A stretch of 64,000 bases of DNA from assembly GCA_944320235.1 (NCBI GenBank), contig CALUGQ010000034.1, positions 1 to 64,000 of the forward strand, given 5' to 3'. Position numbers and translations under genes: made by a program. Shown one piece after another: positions 44,427 through 54,800 of the stretch (position 1 is the stretch's first letter; each line of letters begins with the position of its first letter). The notes below the pieces were generated by a model. That model saw only the letters and a list, made by a program, of their open reading frames with translations. It searched no databases and was not told the DNA's origin. This DNA comes from an uncultured Prevotella sp. (GTDB lineage: Bacteria; Bacteroidota; Bacteroidia; Bacteroidales; Bacteroidaceae).

Positions 44427-46142
44427 ATGGCAGACAAGAACGTCACAGACAACGAGGAGAAGAAAAGTTTGAGTTTCGTTGAACAGATAGTAGAGTCCGA
44501 CTTGGCAGAAGGCAAAAACGGCGGAAAGATACAAACACGTTTCCCGCCTGAACCGAACGGGTATATCCACATCGGCCACGCCAAAGCCATATGCATGGAC
44601 TTCGGCGTGGCCAAAAGGAATGGAGGTATATGTAATCTCAGGTTTGATGACACAAACCCTTCCAAGGAAGACACGGAGTACGTGGATTCAATACTCAATG
44701 ACATCAAGTGGCTTGGGTTTGAGTGGGGCAATGTTTACTATGCATCCGATTATTTTCAGCAATTATGGGATTTTGCCTTATGGCTCATAAAGAAAGGTTT
44801 GGCATACGTTGATGAACAGACGTCAGAACAGATTGCAGCACAAAAAGGCACCCCAACGACACCTGGCACCAACAGTCCATACCGCGACAGGCCGGTTGAG
44901 GAGAATCTGGAATTGTTTGAAAGGATGAACACTGCTGAGGCCAAGGAAGGTTCAATGGTGTTACGTGCCAAACTTGATATGGCAAATCCAAATATGCATT
45001 TCAGAGACCCTGTGATTTATCGTATCATCCACACCCCACATCATCGTACAGGAACCAAGTGGCATGCATATCCAATGTATGACTTTGCCCACGGGCAAAG
45101 TGACTACTTTGAAGGTGTAACACACTCTATCTGCACATTGGAGTTTGTTCCTCACCGCCCCTTGTACGATAAATTCATAGACCTCCTCAAGGAATATGAG
45201 CACGAAAGAGGCCATGATACCGACTACCGTCCGAGGCAGATAGAATTTAACCGGCTTAACTTGACCTATACCGTAATGAGCAAGCGCAAATTGCATACGC
45301 TTGTAGACGAGAAGTTGGTCAATGGATGGGACGACCCGCGTATGCCTACTGTATGCGGAATGAGGCGCCGTGGATATTCTGCGCAGAGCATAAGGGACTT
45401 TATTGACTCTATAGGATACACAAAATTCGATGCCCTCAATGACTATGCGTTGCTTGAGGCATCTGTGCGCAACGATTTAAACAAGCGTGCCTGCCGTGTG
45501 TCGGCTGTGCTTAACCCCGTAAAACTCATCATAACCAATTATCCTGAAGGACAAACGGAAGAGATGGTGGCCGTGAATAATCCGGAAAACGAAAGCGATG
45601 GAACTCATACAATCACATTCAGCCGCGAACTGTGGATTGAGCGTGAGGATTTCATGGAAAATGCGCCGAAAAAGTTTTTCCGTATGTCTCCGGGGAAAGA
45701 AGTAAGGCTGAAGAATGCATACATAATAAAATGTACAGGCTGTAAGAAAACTTCAGATGGCGAAATTGAGGAAATATACGCAGAATACGACCCTAACAGC
45801 AAGACAGGCATGGAGGGGGCAAACCGCAAGGTGAAGGGAACGCTCCACTGGCTCAGCACAAAGCATTGTCGTCCTGCAGAAGTTAGGCTTTATGACAGGT
45901 TGTTCTCTGTTGAAAACACGGCATCAGACGAACGCGACTTCCACGAGTTGTTAAACCACGATTCACTCAAGGTTCTCACAAACTGCTATGTGGAAGATTA
46001 TGCAGCCACGAAACAGCCAGGCGATTTCCTGCAGTTCCAGCGCATAGGATATTTTACGCCCGATCTTGATACCAAGCCTGAAAGGCTAGTGTTCAACAGG
46101 ACTGTTGGTCTTAAAGACACATGGGCAAAAATCAACAAATGA
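44427..46142 (+). CDS. glnS: Glutaminyl-tRNA synthetase
   Basis: GlnS joins glutamine to tRNA-Gln in the cytoplasm. The 571-residue class I enzyme has the HIGH motif as PPEPNGYIHIGHAKAICMDF (residues ~40-58), FDDTNPSKE, the KMSKS equivalent VMSKRKL near residue 290, and a two-barrel C-terminal anticodon domain. The wording NGYIHIGH and DTNP(S/E)KE with the tRNA-binding barrel separates it from GluRS. Having glnS suggests the direct route to Gln-tRNA, unlike bacteria that use GatCAB for it. The stop codon overlaps the start of the next gene. Confidence 0.96.
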   Translation: MADKNVTDNEEKKSLSFVEQIVESDLAEGKNGGKIQTRFPPEPNGYIHIGHAKAICMDFGVAKRNGGICNLRFDDTNPSKEDTEYVDSILNDIKWLGFEWGNVYYASDYFQQLWDFALWLIKKGLAYVDEQTSEQIAAQKGTPTTPGTNSPYRDRPVEENLELFERMNTAEAKEGSMVLRAKLDMANPNMHFRDPVIYRIIHTPHHRTGTKWHAYPMYDFAHGQSDYFEGVTHSICTLEFVPHRPLYDKFIDLLKEYEHERGHDTDYRPRQIEFNRLNLTYTVMSKRKLHTLVDEKLVNGWDDPRMPTVCGMRRRGYSAQSIRDFIDSIGYTKFDALNDYALLEASVRNDLNKRACRVSAVLNPVKLIITNYPEGQTEEMVAVNNPENESDGTHTITFSRELWIEREDFMENAPKKFFRMSPGKEVRLKNAYIIKCTGCKKTSDGEIEEIYAEYDPNSKTGMEGANRKVKGTLHWLSTKHCRPAEVRLYDRLFSVENTASDERDFHELLNHDSLKVLTNCYVEDYAATKQPGDFLQFQRIGYFTPDLDTKPERLVFNRTVGLKDTWAKINK

Positions 46143-47596
46143 TGCACACAGGCGACGAATATTTCGACAGCAATGAGTTTAAGGCCATTCTTGCAGCCTA
46201 TGAAGAGGCCGTCAGTAAAAGGCAAGCTATATTCATGGACACCGATGACCTTATCGACATAGCCGACTATTACAATATGGTCGGCTTGAGGGATAAGGCA
46301 TCGGCAGCTGTGGATGCTGCCTTGGAATTCGATCCAAGTGCAACTTTGCCGCTTGTGTACAAAGCAAGGGAAGCTCTGGCTGAGGAGGACATAAAATCTG
46401 CAAAAGACATAGCCGATGAAATAATCGACAAGGATGACTATGATTATAAATGCCTGAAGGCAGAGATAATGGTAGCCCAGGACAGCATTGATGAAGCGGA
46501 GGCATACCTTAATGAAGTTTTTCCAACATTGGAGTATGCGGAACATGAGGATTTCATATATGACACGGCGGGTATGTATCTTGACTATGGTGTATATGAC
46601 AAGGCGTATGAATGGTTGGCTGAATGTAGTGACCCGGATGGGGAAGAATGCCTCGACATGAGAGGTAAGGCATTGTTGGGCCTTGGCAGATATACAGAAG
46701 CTGTGGCAATCTATGAGAAATTGATAGACAAGAGCCCACGGACCGCAGGATACTGGGTGTCATTGGCAAATGCGCAAAACCAAAGTGAGTCATATAATGA
46801 CGCCATTACTAGTTGTGAATATGCTCTTGCATTGAACCCACATGACGCAAGTGGTTTGTTCATAAAGGCCAGTAGCCTATACCGTTTAGGTAACTTTGAG
46901 CAGGCTCTTGAATATTACCGGCGGTATAACGAAATAGCCCCCAAAGACGGATATGGCGAATTGAATGTCGGAACTACATTGCTTCATCTTGCACATTATG
47001 ATGATGCACTTGCCCATCTGCGTAAAGCAGAAAGGCAAGCACAAAGTGCTTCGAGTGGATATTTATCTCAGATTCATGAAGCAATGGCGTTGGTTTACAG
47101 TTCATTGGGAATAAACGGGAAAGCCATTGAATATATTGACATGGTGCCAATAGCCGAAGATGATGCAGAAGAATGTGTGGAGCACCTTGTCGTTCGTGGG
47201 CATATATTGCTTGAGGCGGGAAGGGCATCTGAAGCAGAAGCCATGTTTCGCAAGGCGGTGATTAAATCGTCATGTTCACCAAATGTCATGTTGAGGGTCA
47301 TTGTCTCTCTTATGGACAATAAATATACGGAAGTGGCATACAGGATGTTCAAGATGTATTTTTCCACTTTCCCCAATACGACGGACGGGTATGCCTATAT
47401 GGCACTGTGCTGTTGGGAAATGCAAAACATTGATGAGTTCTTGTTCTATTTCAAGAAAGCATTGACGTACAACAAAACTGAAGCCACAACAGTATTAGCC
47501 AATGTTGTTCCTGGAGGCATTGGGCTAAATGACTATTTAAATAAAATCATAAGTGCTAATAACGACCATGATAAAAGTACTGGTATTGCCTCATGA
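46139..47596 (+). CDS. Cytoplasmic tetratricopeptide-repeat protein
   Basis: A protein of about 485 residues made almost wholly of TPR repeats; examples are GLGRYTEAVAIYEKLIDKSPRTAGYWVSLANAQNQSESYNDAITSCEYALALNP and RLGNFEQALEYYRRYNEIAPKDG. There is no signal peptide, so it is expected in the cytoplasm, and it is rich in acidic residues. Three ATGs compete (46121, 46139, 46142); the ATGATG overlapping the glnS stop is preferred since the earlier one would lie further inside glnS. A role as a protein-binding scaffold is inferred from the fold. The link with glnS is positional only. Confidence 0.8.
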   Translation: MMHTGDEYFDSNEFKAILAAYEEAVSKRQAIFMDTDDLIDIADYYNMVGLRDKASAAVDAALEFDPSATLPLVYKAREALAEEDIKSAKDIADEIIDKDDYDYKCLKAEIMVAQDSIDEAEAYLNEVFPTLEYAEHEDFIYDTAGMYLDYGVYDKAYEWLAECSDPDGEECLDMRGKALLGLGRYTEAVAIYEKLIDKSPRTAGYWVSLANAQNQSESYNDAITSCEYALALNPHDASGLFIKASSLYRLGNFEQALEYYRRYNEIAPKDGYGELNVGTTLLHLAHYDDALAHLRKAERQAQSASSGYLSQIHEAMALVYSSLGINGKAIEYIDMVPIAEDDAEECVEHLVVRGHILLEAGRASEAEAMFRKAVIKSSCSPNVMLRVIVSLMDNKYTEVAYRMFKMYFSTFPNTTDGYAYMALCCWEMQNIDEFLFYFKKALTYNKTEATTVLANVVPGGIGLNDYLNKIISANNDHDKSTGIAS

Positions 47597-47700
47597 TGAT
47601 AAGGTTTGATTCCATGACTGCAAATTCATGACATACAATAATGCAGCAATGCAACAATATAGATAATCAAATGCACTACAACCAATAAACATTTTGACCT

Positions 47701-48768
47701 ATGGCAGAAAGAAACAATCACGTAGTAATTATGGCTGGTGGTGTCGGAAGCCGTTTTTGGCCGATGAGCACTACAGACTACCCGAAGCAGTTCATCGATG
47801 TGCTTGGGGTTGGGAAATCATTGCTGCAATTGACCAAAGATAGATTTTGTGATGTTTGCCGTCCTGAAAACATATGGGTGGTAACAAATAAAAACTATGC
47901 ATCAATTGTCAAGAGACAATTACCGGATGTGCCAGAAAGTAACATTCTTTGCGAGCCTTGTCGCCGCAATACTGCTCCATGCATTGCATATGTCAGCTGG
48001 AAAATCAAGTCAAAGGATCCGCTTGCCAATATCGTGGTATCGCCCAGTGACCACATTGTGATGAATAATGCAGAATTTACGAGGGTAATAAAGATGTGCC
48101 TGGATTTCACAGCAGAAACAGACGCAATTGTGACGCTGGGCATCCAACCGACACGCCCAGAGACAGGATATGGTTATATTCAAGCAGATATGTCGACAAG
48201 TTCGTTGAGGAATAAGGAGATTTTTAGAGTAGACTCTTTCCGCGAAAAGCCAGATCAACAAACTGCCCTACAGTACATCCAGAAAAAGTCGTATTTTTGG
48301 AATGCAGGAATTTTCATTTGGAACATAAGCACAATTACCAATGCATTTCGGATTTACCAGCCTTCGATGGCAAAGACGTTTGAAGCTCTTTCTTCTGTAT
48401 ACGGAACTGCTGACGAGCAGACTGCCATTGATAAATGTTTCCCACAATGCGAAAGCATATCTGTAGATTATGCCATAATGGAAAAAGCCGAGGAGATTTT
48501 TGTATGTCCAGCTGATTTAGGATGGAGTGATTTAGGAACATGGGGGTCGCTCCTTGAACATACTAAAAAAGACTTGTATGGCAATAGCTGCATCGGCAAG
48601 GGCATAAACCTCTTTGAATGCCGTAACTGCATTGTGCATACAACGCAAGAGAGCAAGGTTGTCATCCAAGGCCTTGATGGCTATATCATTGCAGAAAAAG
48701 ACAACACTCTACTGATATGCAAGTTATCCGAAGAACAGAGAATAAAACAATTCTCAGGCAATGAGTAA
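47701..48768 (+). CDS. manC: Mannose-1-phosphate guanylyltransferase
   Basis: This enzyme makes GDP-mannose from mannose-1-phosphate and GTP. The 355-residue protein starts with the nucleotide-binding VIMAGGVGSRFWPMSTTDYPKQFIDVLG, then VVSPSDHIV, TRPETGYGYIQ and FREKPDQQ, and ADLGWSDLGTWGSL. It lacks the C-terminal cupin isomerase domain of bifunctional ManC/AlgA, as is usual in this order. gmd follows 28 bases on and fcl after a further 122, so it supplies substrate for GDP-fucose. The start ATG follows an AT-rich spacer without a clear promoter match. Confidence 0.93.
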   Translation: MAERNNHVVIMAGGVGSRFWPMSTTDYPKQFIDVLGVGKSLLQLTKDRFCDVCRPENIWVVTNKNYASIVKRQLPDVPESNILCEPCRRNTAPCIAYVSWKIKSKDPLANIVVSPSDHIVMNNAEFTRVIKMCLDFTAETDAIVTLGIQPTRPETGYGYIQADMSTSSLRNKEIFRVDSFREKPDQQTALQYIQKKSYFWNAGIFIWNISTITNAFRIYQPSMAKTFEALSSVYGTADEQTAIDKCFPQCESISVDYAIMEKAEEIFVCPADLGWSDLGTWGSLLEHTKKDLYGNSCIGKGINLFECRNCIVHTTQESKVVIQGLDGYIIAEKDNTLLICKLSEEQRIKQFSGNE

Positions 48769-48796
48769 ATATTAATTTCATACATATATTATCACA

Positions 48797-49882
48797 ATGG
48801 GAAAAAGGATTGCTCTTATTACTGGAATAACCGGACAAGACGGATCGTATTTGGCAGAATTCCTTATCGAGAAAGGATATGAAGTTCATGGGCTGCTCCG
48901 TCGTTCATCGTCATTCAATACAGGGCGAATTGAGCATTTGTACCTTGATGAATGGGTACGTGACATGAAAAAGGCCAGGCTCGTAAATCTGCATTGGGCA
49001 GACATGACCGACTCTTCTTCGCTCATACGCATCATAGGCGAAACAAAGCCAACAGAAATATATAATTTGGCAGCACAAAGCCATGTCAAAGTGTCGTTCG
49101 ATGTTCCTGAATACACTGCAGATGTTGACGCCGTTGGTACATTGCGCCTGCTTGAAGCTGTACGTATCTGTGGGCTTGAAAAATCATGCCGTATATATCA
49201 AGCGTCAACTTCAGAACTGTTTGGGAAAGTACAAGAAGTGCCGCAAAAAGAGACCACCCCGTTCTATCCTCGCTCACCATATTCAGTGGCAAAACTTTAT
49301 GGTTACTGGATAATGAAAAATTACCGAGAGTCGTATGGGATGTATTGTTGCAATGGCATTCTTTTCAATCATGAAAGCGAAAGAAGGGGTGAGAACTTCG
49401 TAACTCGTAAGATAACTCTTGCTGCATCACGTATTGCCCAAGGATATCAAGACAAGCTCTATCTGGGTAACTTGAATTCTTTGCGTGATTGGGGGTATGC
49501 AAAAGACTACGTAGAATGTATGTGGCTCATATTGCAACAGCCCCAACCAGACGACTTCGTCATTGCCACCGGGGAGTATCATACTGTACGTGAATTTGCC
49601 ACACTTGCATTCAGTGAAGTTGGTATTGAACTAGAATGGACTGGTGAAGGGATTGACGAAAAGGGTATAGATAAGGCAACAGGAAAAGTGCTGGTTGAAG
49701 TTGACCCGAAGTATTTCCGTCCCGCAGAGGTTGACCAACTTCTTGGCGACCCCACCAAGGCAAAGCAGAGCCTTGGTTGGAACCCTCGCAAGACAAGTTT
49801 TGAGCAATTGGTAAAGATAATGGTGAAACATGACATGAAATTTGTAAGGAAGTTGTTTCTCAAGGCCCAAGTCGCTGAATAG
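48797..49882 (+). CDS. gmd: GDP-mannose 4,6-dehydratase
   Basis: Gmd converts GDP-mannose to GDP-4-keto-6-deoxymannose. The 361-residue short-chain dehydrogenase has the NADP loop [52 protein letters not shown], the catalytic [15 protein letters not shown] (Y-x3-K), and [22 protein letters not shown]. Length is normal. A hairpin follows the stop, but the pathway continues in fcl. It acts in the cytoplasm, ahead of transfer of fucose to a surface glycan or to proteins. Confidence 0.97.
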   Translation: MGKRIALITGITGQDGSYLAEFLIEKGYEVHGLLRRSSSFNTGRIEHLYLDEWVRDMKKARLVNLHWADMTDSSSLIRIIGETKPTEIYNLAAQSHVKVSFDVPEYTADVDAVGTLRLLEAVRICGLEKSCRIYQASTSELFGKVQEVPQKETTPFYPRSPYSVAKLYGYWIMKNYRESYGMYCCNGILFNHESERRGENFVTRKITLAASRIAQGYQDKLYLGNLNSLRDWGYAKDYVECMWLILQQPQPDDFVIATGEYHTVREFATLAFSEVGIELEWTGEGIDEKGIDKATGKVLVEVDPKYFRPAEVDQLLGDPTKAKQSLGWNPRKTSFEQLVKIMVKHDMKFVRKLFLKAQVAE

Positions 49883-49890
49883 GCATAAAA

Positions 49891-49915
49891 CCGCAGGGGG
49901 TGAAACCGCCTGCGG
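49891..49915 (+). terminator. Hairpin between gmd and fcl
   Basis: CCGCAGG at 49891-49897 pairs with CCTGCGG at 49909-49915; the T-stretch after it is weak (CTTTA). It probably ends the manC-gmd transcript in part. Confidence 0.5.
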
Positions 49916-50004
49916 CTTTATGAAATTTTGCAGTTCTTATATGTGTAAATAACATATGGGGCCAATAATTACATTGTAAAGAGTATTACATTATTGTAAG
50001 CACA

Positions 50005-51180
50005 ATGACACTAAGCAAAGATTCAAAGATATATGTGGCTGGCCATCGTGGTCTTGTCGGGTCAGCTATATGGAATAACCTCAAGAAAAGAGGTTTCAAT
50101 AATCTTATTGGCAAGACGCACCATGAACTTGATTTGACGGAGCAGGCTGCTGTCAGGAAATTCTTTGACGAGGAACGACCTGATGCAGTTGTCCTTGCGG
50201 CAGCGTTTGTTGGTGGCATCATGGCCAATTCGCTATATAGGGCTGATTTCATTATGCAGAACATGAAAATCCAATGCAATGTCATCAGCGAAGCTTACGC
50301 GCATGGCGTGAAAAAATTACTTTTCCTTGGCTCTACCTGCATATATCCAAAGAACGCGCCGCAGCCTATGCGTGAAGATGCATTGCTCACATCGCCTCTT
50401 GAATATACCAACGAAGAGTATGCAATTGCAAAGATTGCTGGCCTAAAGATGTGTGAAAGCTATAATTTGCAATACGGCACAAACTATATTGCCGTAATGC
50501 CCACTAATCTTTATGGCCCTAACGACAATTTCCACTTGGAAAACAGCCATGTCATGCCGGCAATGATGCGCAAGGTTTATTTGGCAAAACTTATTCATGA
50601 CAATGATTGGCAGAGCATAAGGCGTGATATGGATGTGCGCCCGGTAGAAAACATCACTGGCCATAATTCTGATGATGAAATTTTAAGCGTATTGTCAAAA
50701 TACGGAATAGAGAATAATGCAGTGACACTTTGGGGAACAGGCAGTCCATTGCGCGAATTCCTGTGGAGTGAAGACATGGCTGACGCAAGCGTCCATGTTT
50801 TATTGAATGTAGACTTTAAAGAAATCATAGGTGTTGAGAAGTACTCTTCAGTGTTTTATGGGGCAACAGCAGACGGTGCGGTTGACAGGAATAATAGTTC
50901 CGGCCGTGGAGGTGCTATACCTGAACTGGGTGAAATTCGCAACTGCCACATTAATGTTGGTACAGGAAAGGAACTTACTATCCGTGAATTGTCAGAGCTT
51001 GTTGTCAAAGCTGTTGGCTTCATGGGAACAGTGAATTTTGACAAGTCCAAACCAGATGGCACTCCGCGTAAGCTAATCGATGTATCTAAACTCCATTCAC
51101 TTGGATGGACTCATAAGGTTGAGATAGACGAAGGAGTCAAGTTGCTCTTTGAATGGTATAGAAATAGCCTCACTATGTAA
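50005..51180 (+). CDS. fcl: GDP-L-fucose synthase
   Basis: Fcl epimerises and reduces the Gmd product to GDP-L-fucose. The 391-residue protein has the NADP loop [13 protein letters not shown], the phrase [18 protein letters not shown], catalytic Ser and Y-x3-K in [18 protein letters not shown], and [16 protein letters not shown]. It is longer than E. coli Fcl (321) and, by memory, than Bacteroides forms (about 356). Part of the surplus lies around [19 protein letters not shown] (near residues 287-308), a Gly/Ser/Asn-rich loop before [15 protein letters not shown]. It completes the GDP-fucose set with manC and gmd. Confidence 0.95.
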   Translation: MTLSKDSKIYVAGHRGLVGSAIWNNLKKRGFNNLIGKTHHELDLTEQAAVRKFFDEERPDAVVLAAAFVGGIMANSLYRADFIMQNMKIQCNVISEAYAHGVKKLLFLGSTCIYPKNAPQPMREDALLTSPLEYTNEEYAIAKIAGLKMCESYNLQYGTNYIAVMPTNLYGPNDNFHLENSHVMPAMMRKVYLAKLIHDNDWQSIRRDMDVRPVENITGHNSDDEILSVLSKYGIENNAVTLWGTGSPLREFLWSEDMADASVHVLLNVDFKEIIGVEKYSSVFYGATADGAVDRNNSSGRGGAIPELGEIRNCHINVGTGKELTIRELSELVVKAVGFMGTVNFDKSKPDGTPRKLIDVSKLHSLGWTHKVEIDEGVKLLFEWYRNSLTM

Positions 51181-51330
51181 ACATACATATTTTTGGGGGG
51201 ATAAGAACAGTATGCCATATGGCTTTGTGGTGTCATAGGCAGTATGTTGCGGGGCAGATGTCTTGCTTTTGAAAGTTCTGTGTGTGAATAATTGGAACTG
51301 AAAAAGCAAAACTTCTGCGTCGCAGCTCAT

Positions 51331-51411
51331 GGTAATCCCGCTTGTGTCTTGTAGCTGTTAAATTTTCAACAGCATAAAGCTGCATGGTATATGCGGGATT
51401 ATCATTTTTTT
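51331..51411 (+). terminator. Long terminator hairpin in the fcl 3' region
   Basis: GGTAATCCCGC at 51331-51341 pairs with GCGGGATTATC at 51393-51403 (10 of 11). An inner stem, GCTGTT 51354-51359 and AACAGC 51368-51373, sits in the loop, and a run of seven T follows at 51405-51411. Confidence 0.7.
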
Positions 51412-51750
51412 GTTTGCAAAATAATTCCAAACATACCAGCACCCCTTCCAACTTTGTAAGAATTATTTTCACTTTCGGTTTTAGAGCATAATGTGCTGAT
51501 AATCATACTGTTATATATTGCGTTACAAGATGTGGCCCATGAACGGGTGAAACGGGCTGTTCGTGAGCATGTAATGCACCGTTCTGCATGGTGATACGGC
51601 AAAAGCGGGGAGATGCGCACCTTTTGTCAAAATGTTTTAAGATTGCTGCTTAAGGATTGCTTAGCGGCATGTGTAATCCGTGTGGATTCAGCTCCATAGG
51701 TTTCATGTAAATTGGTGCTGTTGTAATGTTATATTAAAATGGTGATTTTA

Positions 51751-51782
51751 TTTGGGTTACTAAAAAAAATATATTAACTTTG
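51751..51782 (+). promoter_or_regulatory. Bacteroidetes-type promoter of ileS
   Basis: TTTG at 51751-51754 and TAACTTTG at 51775-51782 are 20 bases apart. The leader would be about 28 bases. It probably drives the run from ileS onward. Confidence 0.7.
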
Positions 51783-51816
51783 CGGCTCACACATATTCAA
51801 TATATAATTAAGACAA

Positions 51817-54800
51817 ATGGCAAAGAAATTCGCCGAGCATAAAGGCTTGAACCTAACTCAAGTAAATAAGGAAGTTCTTGAGCGATGGAATGAGAACGAC
51901 GTTTTCCGTAAGTCCGTCGAAGAGCGTGAAGGATGTCCCCAATTCATATTCTTTGAAGGCCCTCCTTCAGCCAACGGCAATCCAGGAATACACCATGTCT
52001 TCGCCCGTGCCATTAAGGATACATTCAACCGATACAAGACAATGAAAGGTTTTCAGGTTCGCCGTAAGGCCGGATGGGATACCCACGGATTACCAGTTGA
52101 ACTTGGGGTTGAAAAGGAGCTTGGCATAACCAAGGCTGATATTGACAACAAAGAGTCTGCCAAATATATATCTGTAGAGGATTATAACCACAAGTGCCGT
52201 GAGAATGTGATGAAATTCACAGCAGAGTGGCGTAGGCTTACAGAGGAGATGGGCTATTTTGTAGATCTCGACAATCCTTATATCACATACGACAACAAGT
52301 ACATAGAGACATTGTGGTGGCTGCTCAAGCAGTTGCACACAAAAGGACTCTTGTACAAAGGATACACCATACAACCATATTCACCTGCCGCCGGAACTGG
52401 CCTTAGCTCACATGAGCTAAACCAACCCGGTTGCTACCGCGATGTTAAAGACACTACCACTACAGCACTCTTTAAGATTGTAGCCCCAAAGGCAGAATGG
52501 ACAGAGTGGGGGGAGGCTTATTTTGCCGCGTGGACCACTACGCCTTGGACACTGCCTTCAAACACGGCATTGTGTGTGGGGCCTAGTTTCAAGTATGTTG
52601 CGGTGCAAACATATAACACGTACAGCGATGCGCCAATAACCATCATAATGGCTGAAGAATGCTTAGCATCATACCTGCCGCCCGAAGGCAAAGACAAGCC
52701 AATGGAAGGTTATAAGCATGGCGACAAGGTCGTGCCATATCGAATCATAGGAACTTATGTGGGTACAGAGCTTGTCGGTATGAAGTATGTTCAGCTTATG
52801 CCATGGGTCAAGCCTTGCCAGAACATAGGAGTCCATGCTGCTGACTTTGCTAATGATTACGCAGCTGCTCATCCAGAGAAAGTATTTGTTGGCGAAAACG
52901 GGAAAGAGCGCTTCGTAGATCTTGAAGAAATGGCATTCCGCGTAATCTCCGGTGATTACGTGACGACCGAGGACGGTACCGGCATTGTACACATCGCTCC
53001 AACGTTTGGCGCAGATGATGCACATGTGGCAGCGGCAGCGCATATTCCCGCATTGTTCCTCATAAACAAAAAAGGCGAGACAAGGCCTATGGTCGACTTG
53101 GAGGGCAAGTATTATGGCCTTGATGAGCTTGACACTAACTTTGTCAAGAATTGCGTTGACGTTGAAGCATATGGCCATCATGCTGGCGATTATGTGAAAA
53201 ATGCATACAAGCCCGAGTTTAACGTTGGTGGAAAATACGACGAAAACGCAGCAAGTAAGGCTGAAGATTTGAATATTGTTATCTGCATGGAGATGAAACA
53301 GGCAGGAACAGCATTCAGAATAGAAAAGCAAGTGCATAACTATCCTCATTGTTGGCGCACAGACAAGCCAATACTTTATTATCCACTTGACAGTTGGTTT
53401 ATTCGATCAACGGCTGGTAAAGAACGCATGGTGGAATTGAACAAGACCATAAACTGGCAGCCAGAATCTACCGGAACCGGACGTTTTGGGAATTGGCTGG
53501 AGAATCTTAATGACTGGAACTTGTCGCGTTCACGTTTCTGGGGAACCCCATTGCCCATTTGGCGCGATGAGGATGGCGAGGAAAAATGCATCGGTAGCCT
53601 GCAGGAACTCTATGATGAAATGGAAAAAGCTGTTGCTGCCGGGGTGATGGATTCAAACCCTTTCAAGGATAAAGGTTTCGTTCCTGGAGATTATTCTAAG
53701 GAAAACTATGACCGTGTGGATTTGCATCGTCCATATGTAGATGACATTGTACTTGTAAGTAGTACAGGAAAACCAATGAAACGCGAAACTGACTTGATTG
53801 ATGTTTGGTTTGATTCAGGCTCAATGCCTTATGCTCAAATTCATTATCCGTTTGAGAATAAGGACTTGATAGACAGGCGGTTGGCTTTCCCTGCCGACTT
53901 TATTAATGAGGGTGTTGACCAAACGCGTGGCTGGTTCTTTACCCTTCATGCCATCGCAACGTTGGTATTTGACAGCGTGGCATTCAAGAATGTCATTTCC
54001 AGCGGGTTGGTTCTTGATGCCAAGGGCAACAAGATGAGTAAGCATGTTGGCAACGTTATCAATCCTTTTGAGATGATAGAGAAGTATGGTGCTGATCCTG
54101 TGCGTTTCTATATGCTCACCAATTCAGAACCATGGGATAACCTTAAGTTCTCTCCTGACGGAGTGGACGAGGTTCGGCGCAAGTTCTTCGGCACCTTATA
54201 TAACACATATTCATTCTTCAGCCTATATGCCAATGTCGATGGCTTTGATTATTCACAGTCAGATGTCGAATTGTCCGAAAGGCCAGAAATTGACAGATGG
54301 ATATTGTCAGTATTGCATTCGTTGATTAAAAATGTAACGCAAGAACTTGACAATTATGACCCGACAAAGGCAGGCCGCCTTATTGATGCATTTGTCAATG
54401 ATGACTTGTCAAACTGGTATGTTCGCTTAAATCGCAAGCGTTTCTGGGGCAAGGAGATGAGCAATGACAAGTTGTCTGCTTATCAAACGCTTTACACTTG
54501 CCTCGAAACAGTTGCTAAGTTACTCGCACCTTTCGCTCCGTTCTATGCAGACCAATTGTATTTGGACTTGATAAGCGCGACAAATCGAGACAATGTCTGC
54601 TCGGTACATTTGTCGAAGTTCCCCGAGGCCGATGAGCGTTATATTGACAAAGGACTTGAGGCAAGGATGGGGTTGGCACAAAAGATAACGTCTATGGTGC
54701 TGGCTTTGCGTCGTAAAGTTAACATAAAGGTTCGGCAGCCGCTACAGGAAATAATGATTCCTGCAGTAGATGAAGAACAGAAGAATCACATTGTGGCAGT

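Larger units (their letters stand above)
51181..51816. other. Gene-free stretch between fcl and ileS
   Basis: About 630 bases with the fcl terminator in the first half and the ileS promoter at the end. The middle (51420-51740) holds loose inverted motifs (for example CATGAAC near 51539-51545 facing GTTCGTG near 51559-51565). No gene is seen. Confidence 0.45.

Noticed and set aside
52669-53349. Open frame of 226 codons antisense to ileS
   Set aside because: It lies entirely inside the ileS editing region and has a low-complexity, cysteine- and histidine-rich translation typical of antisense frames.
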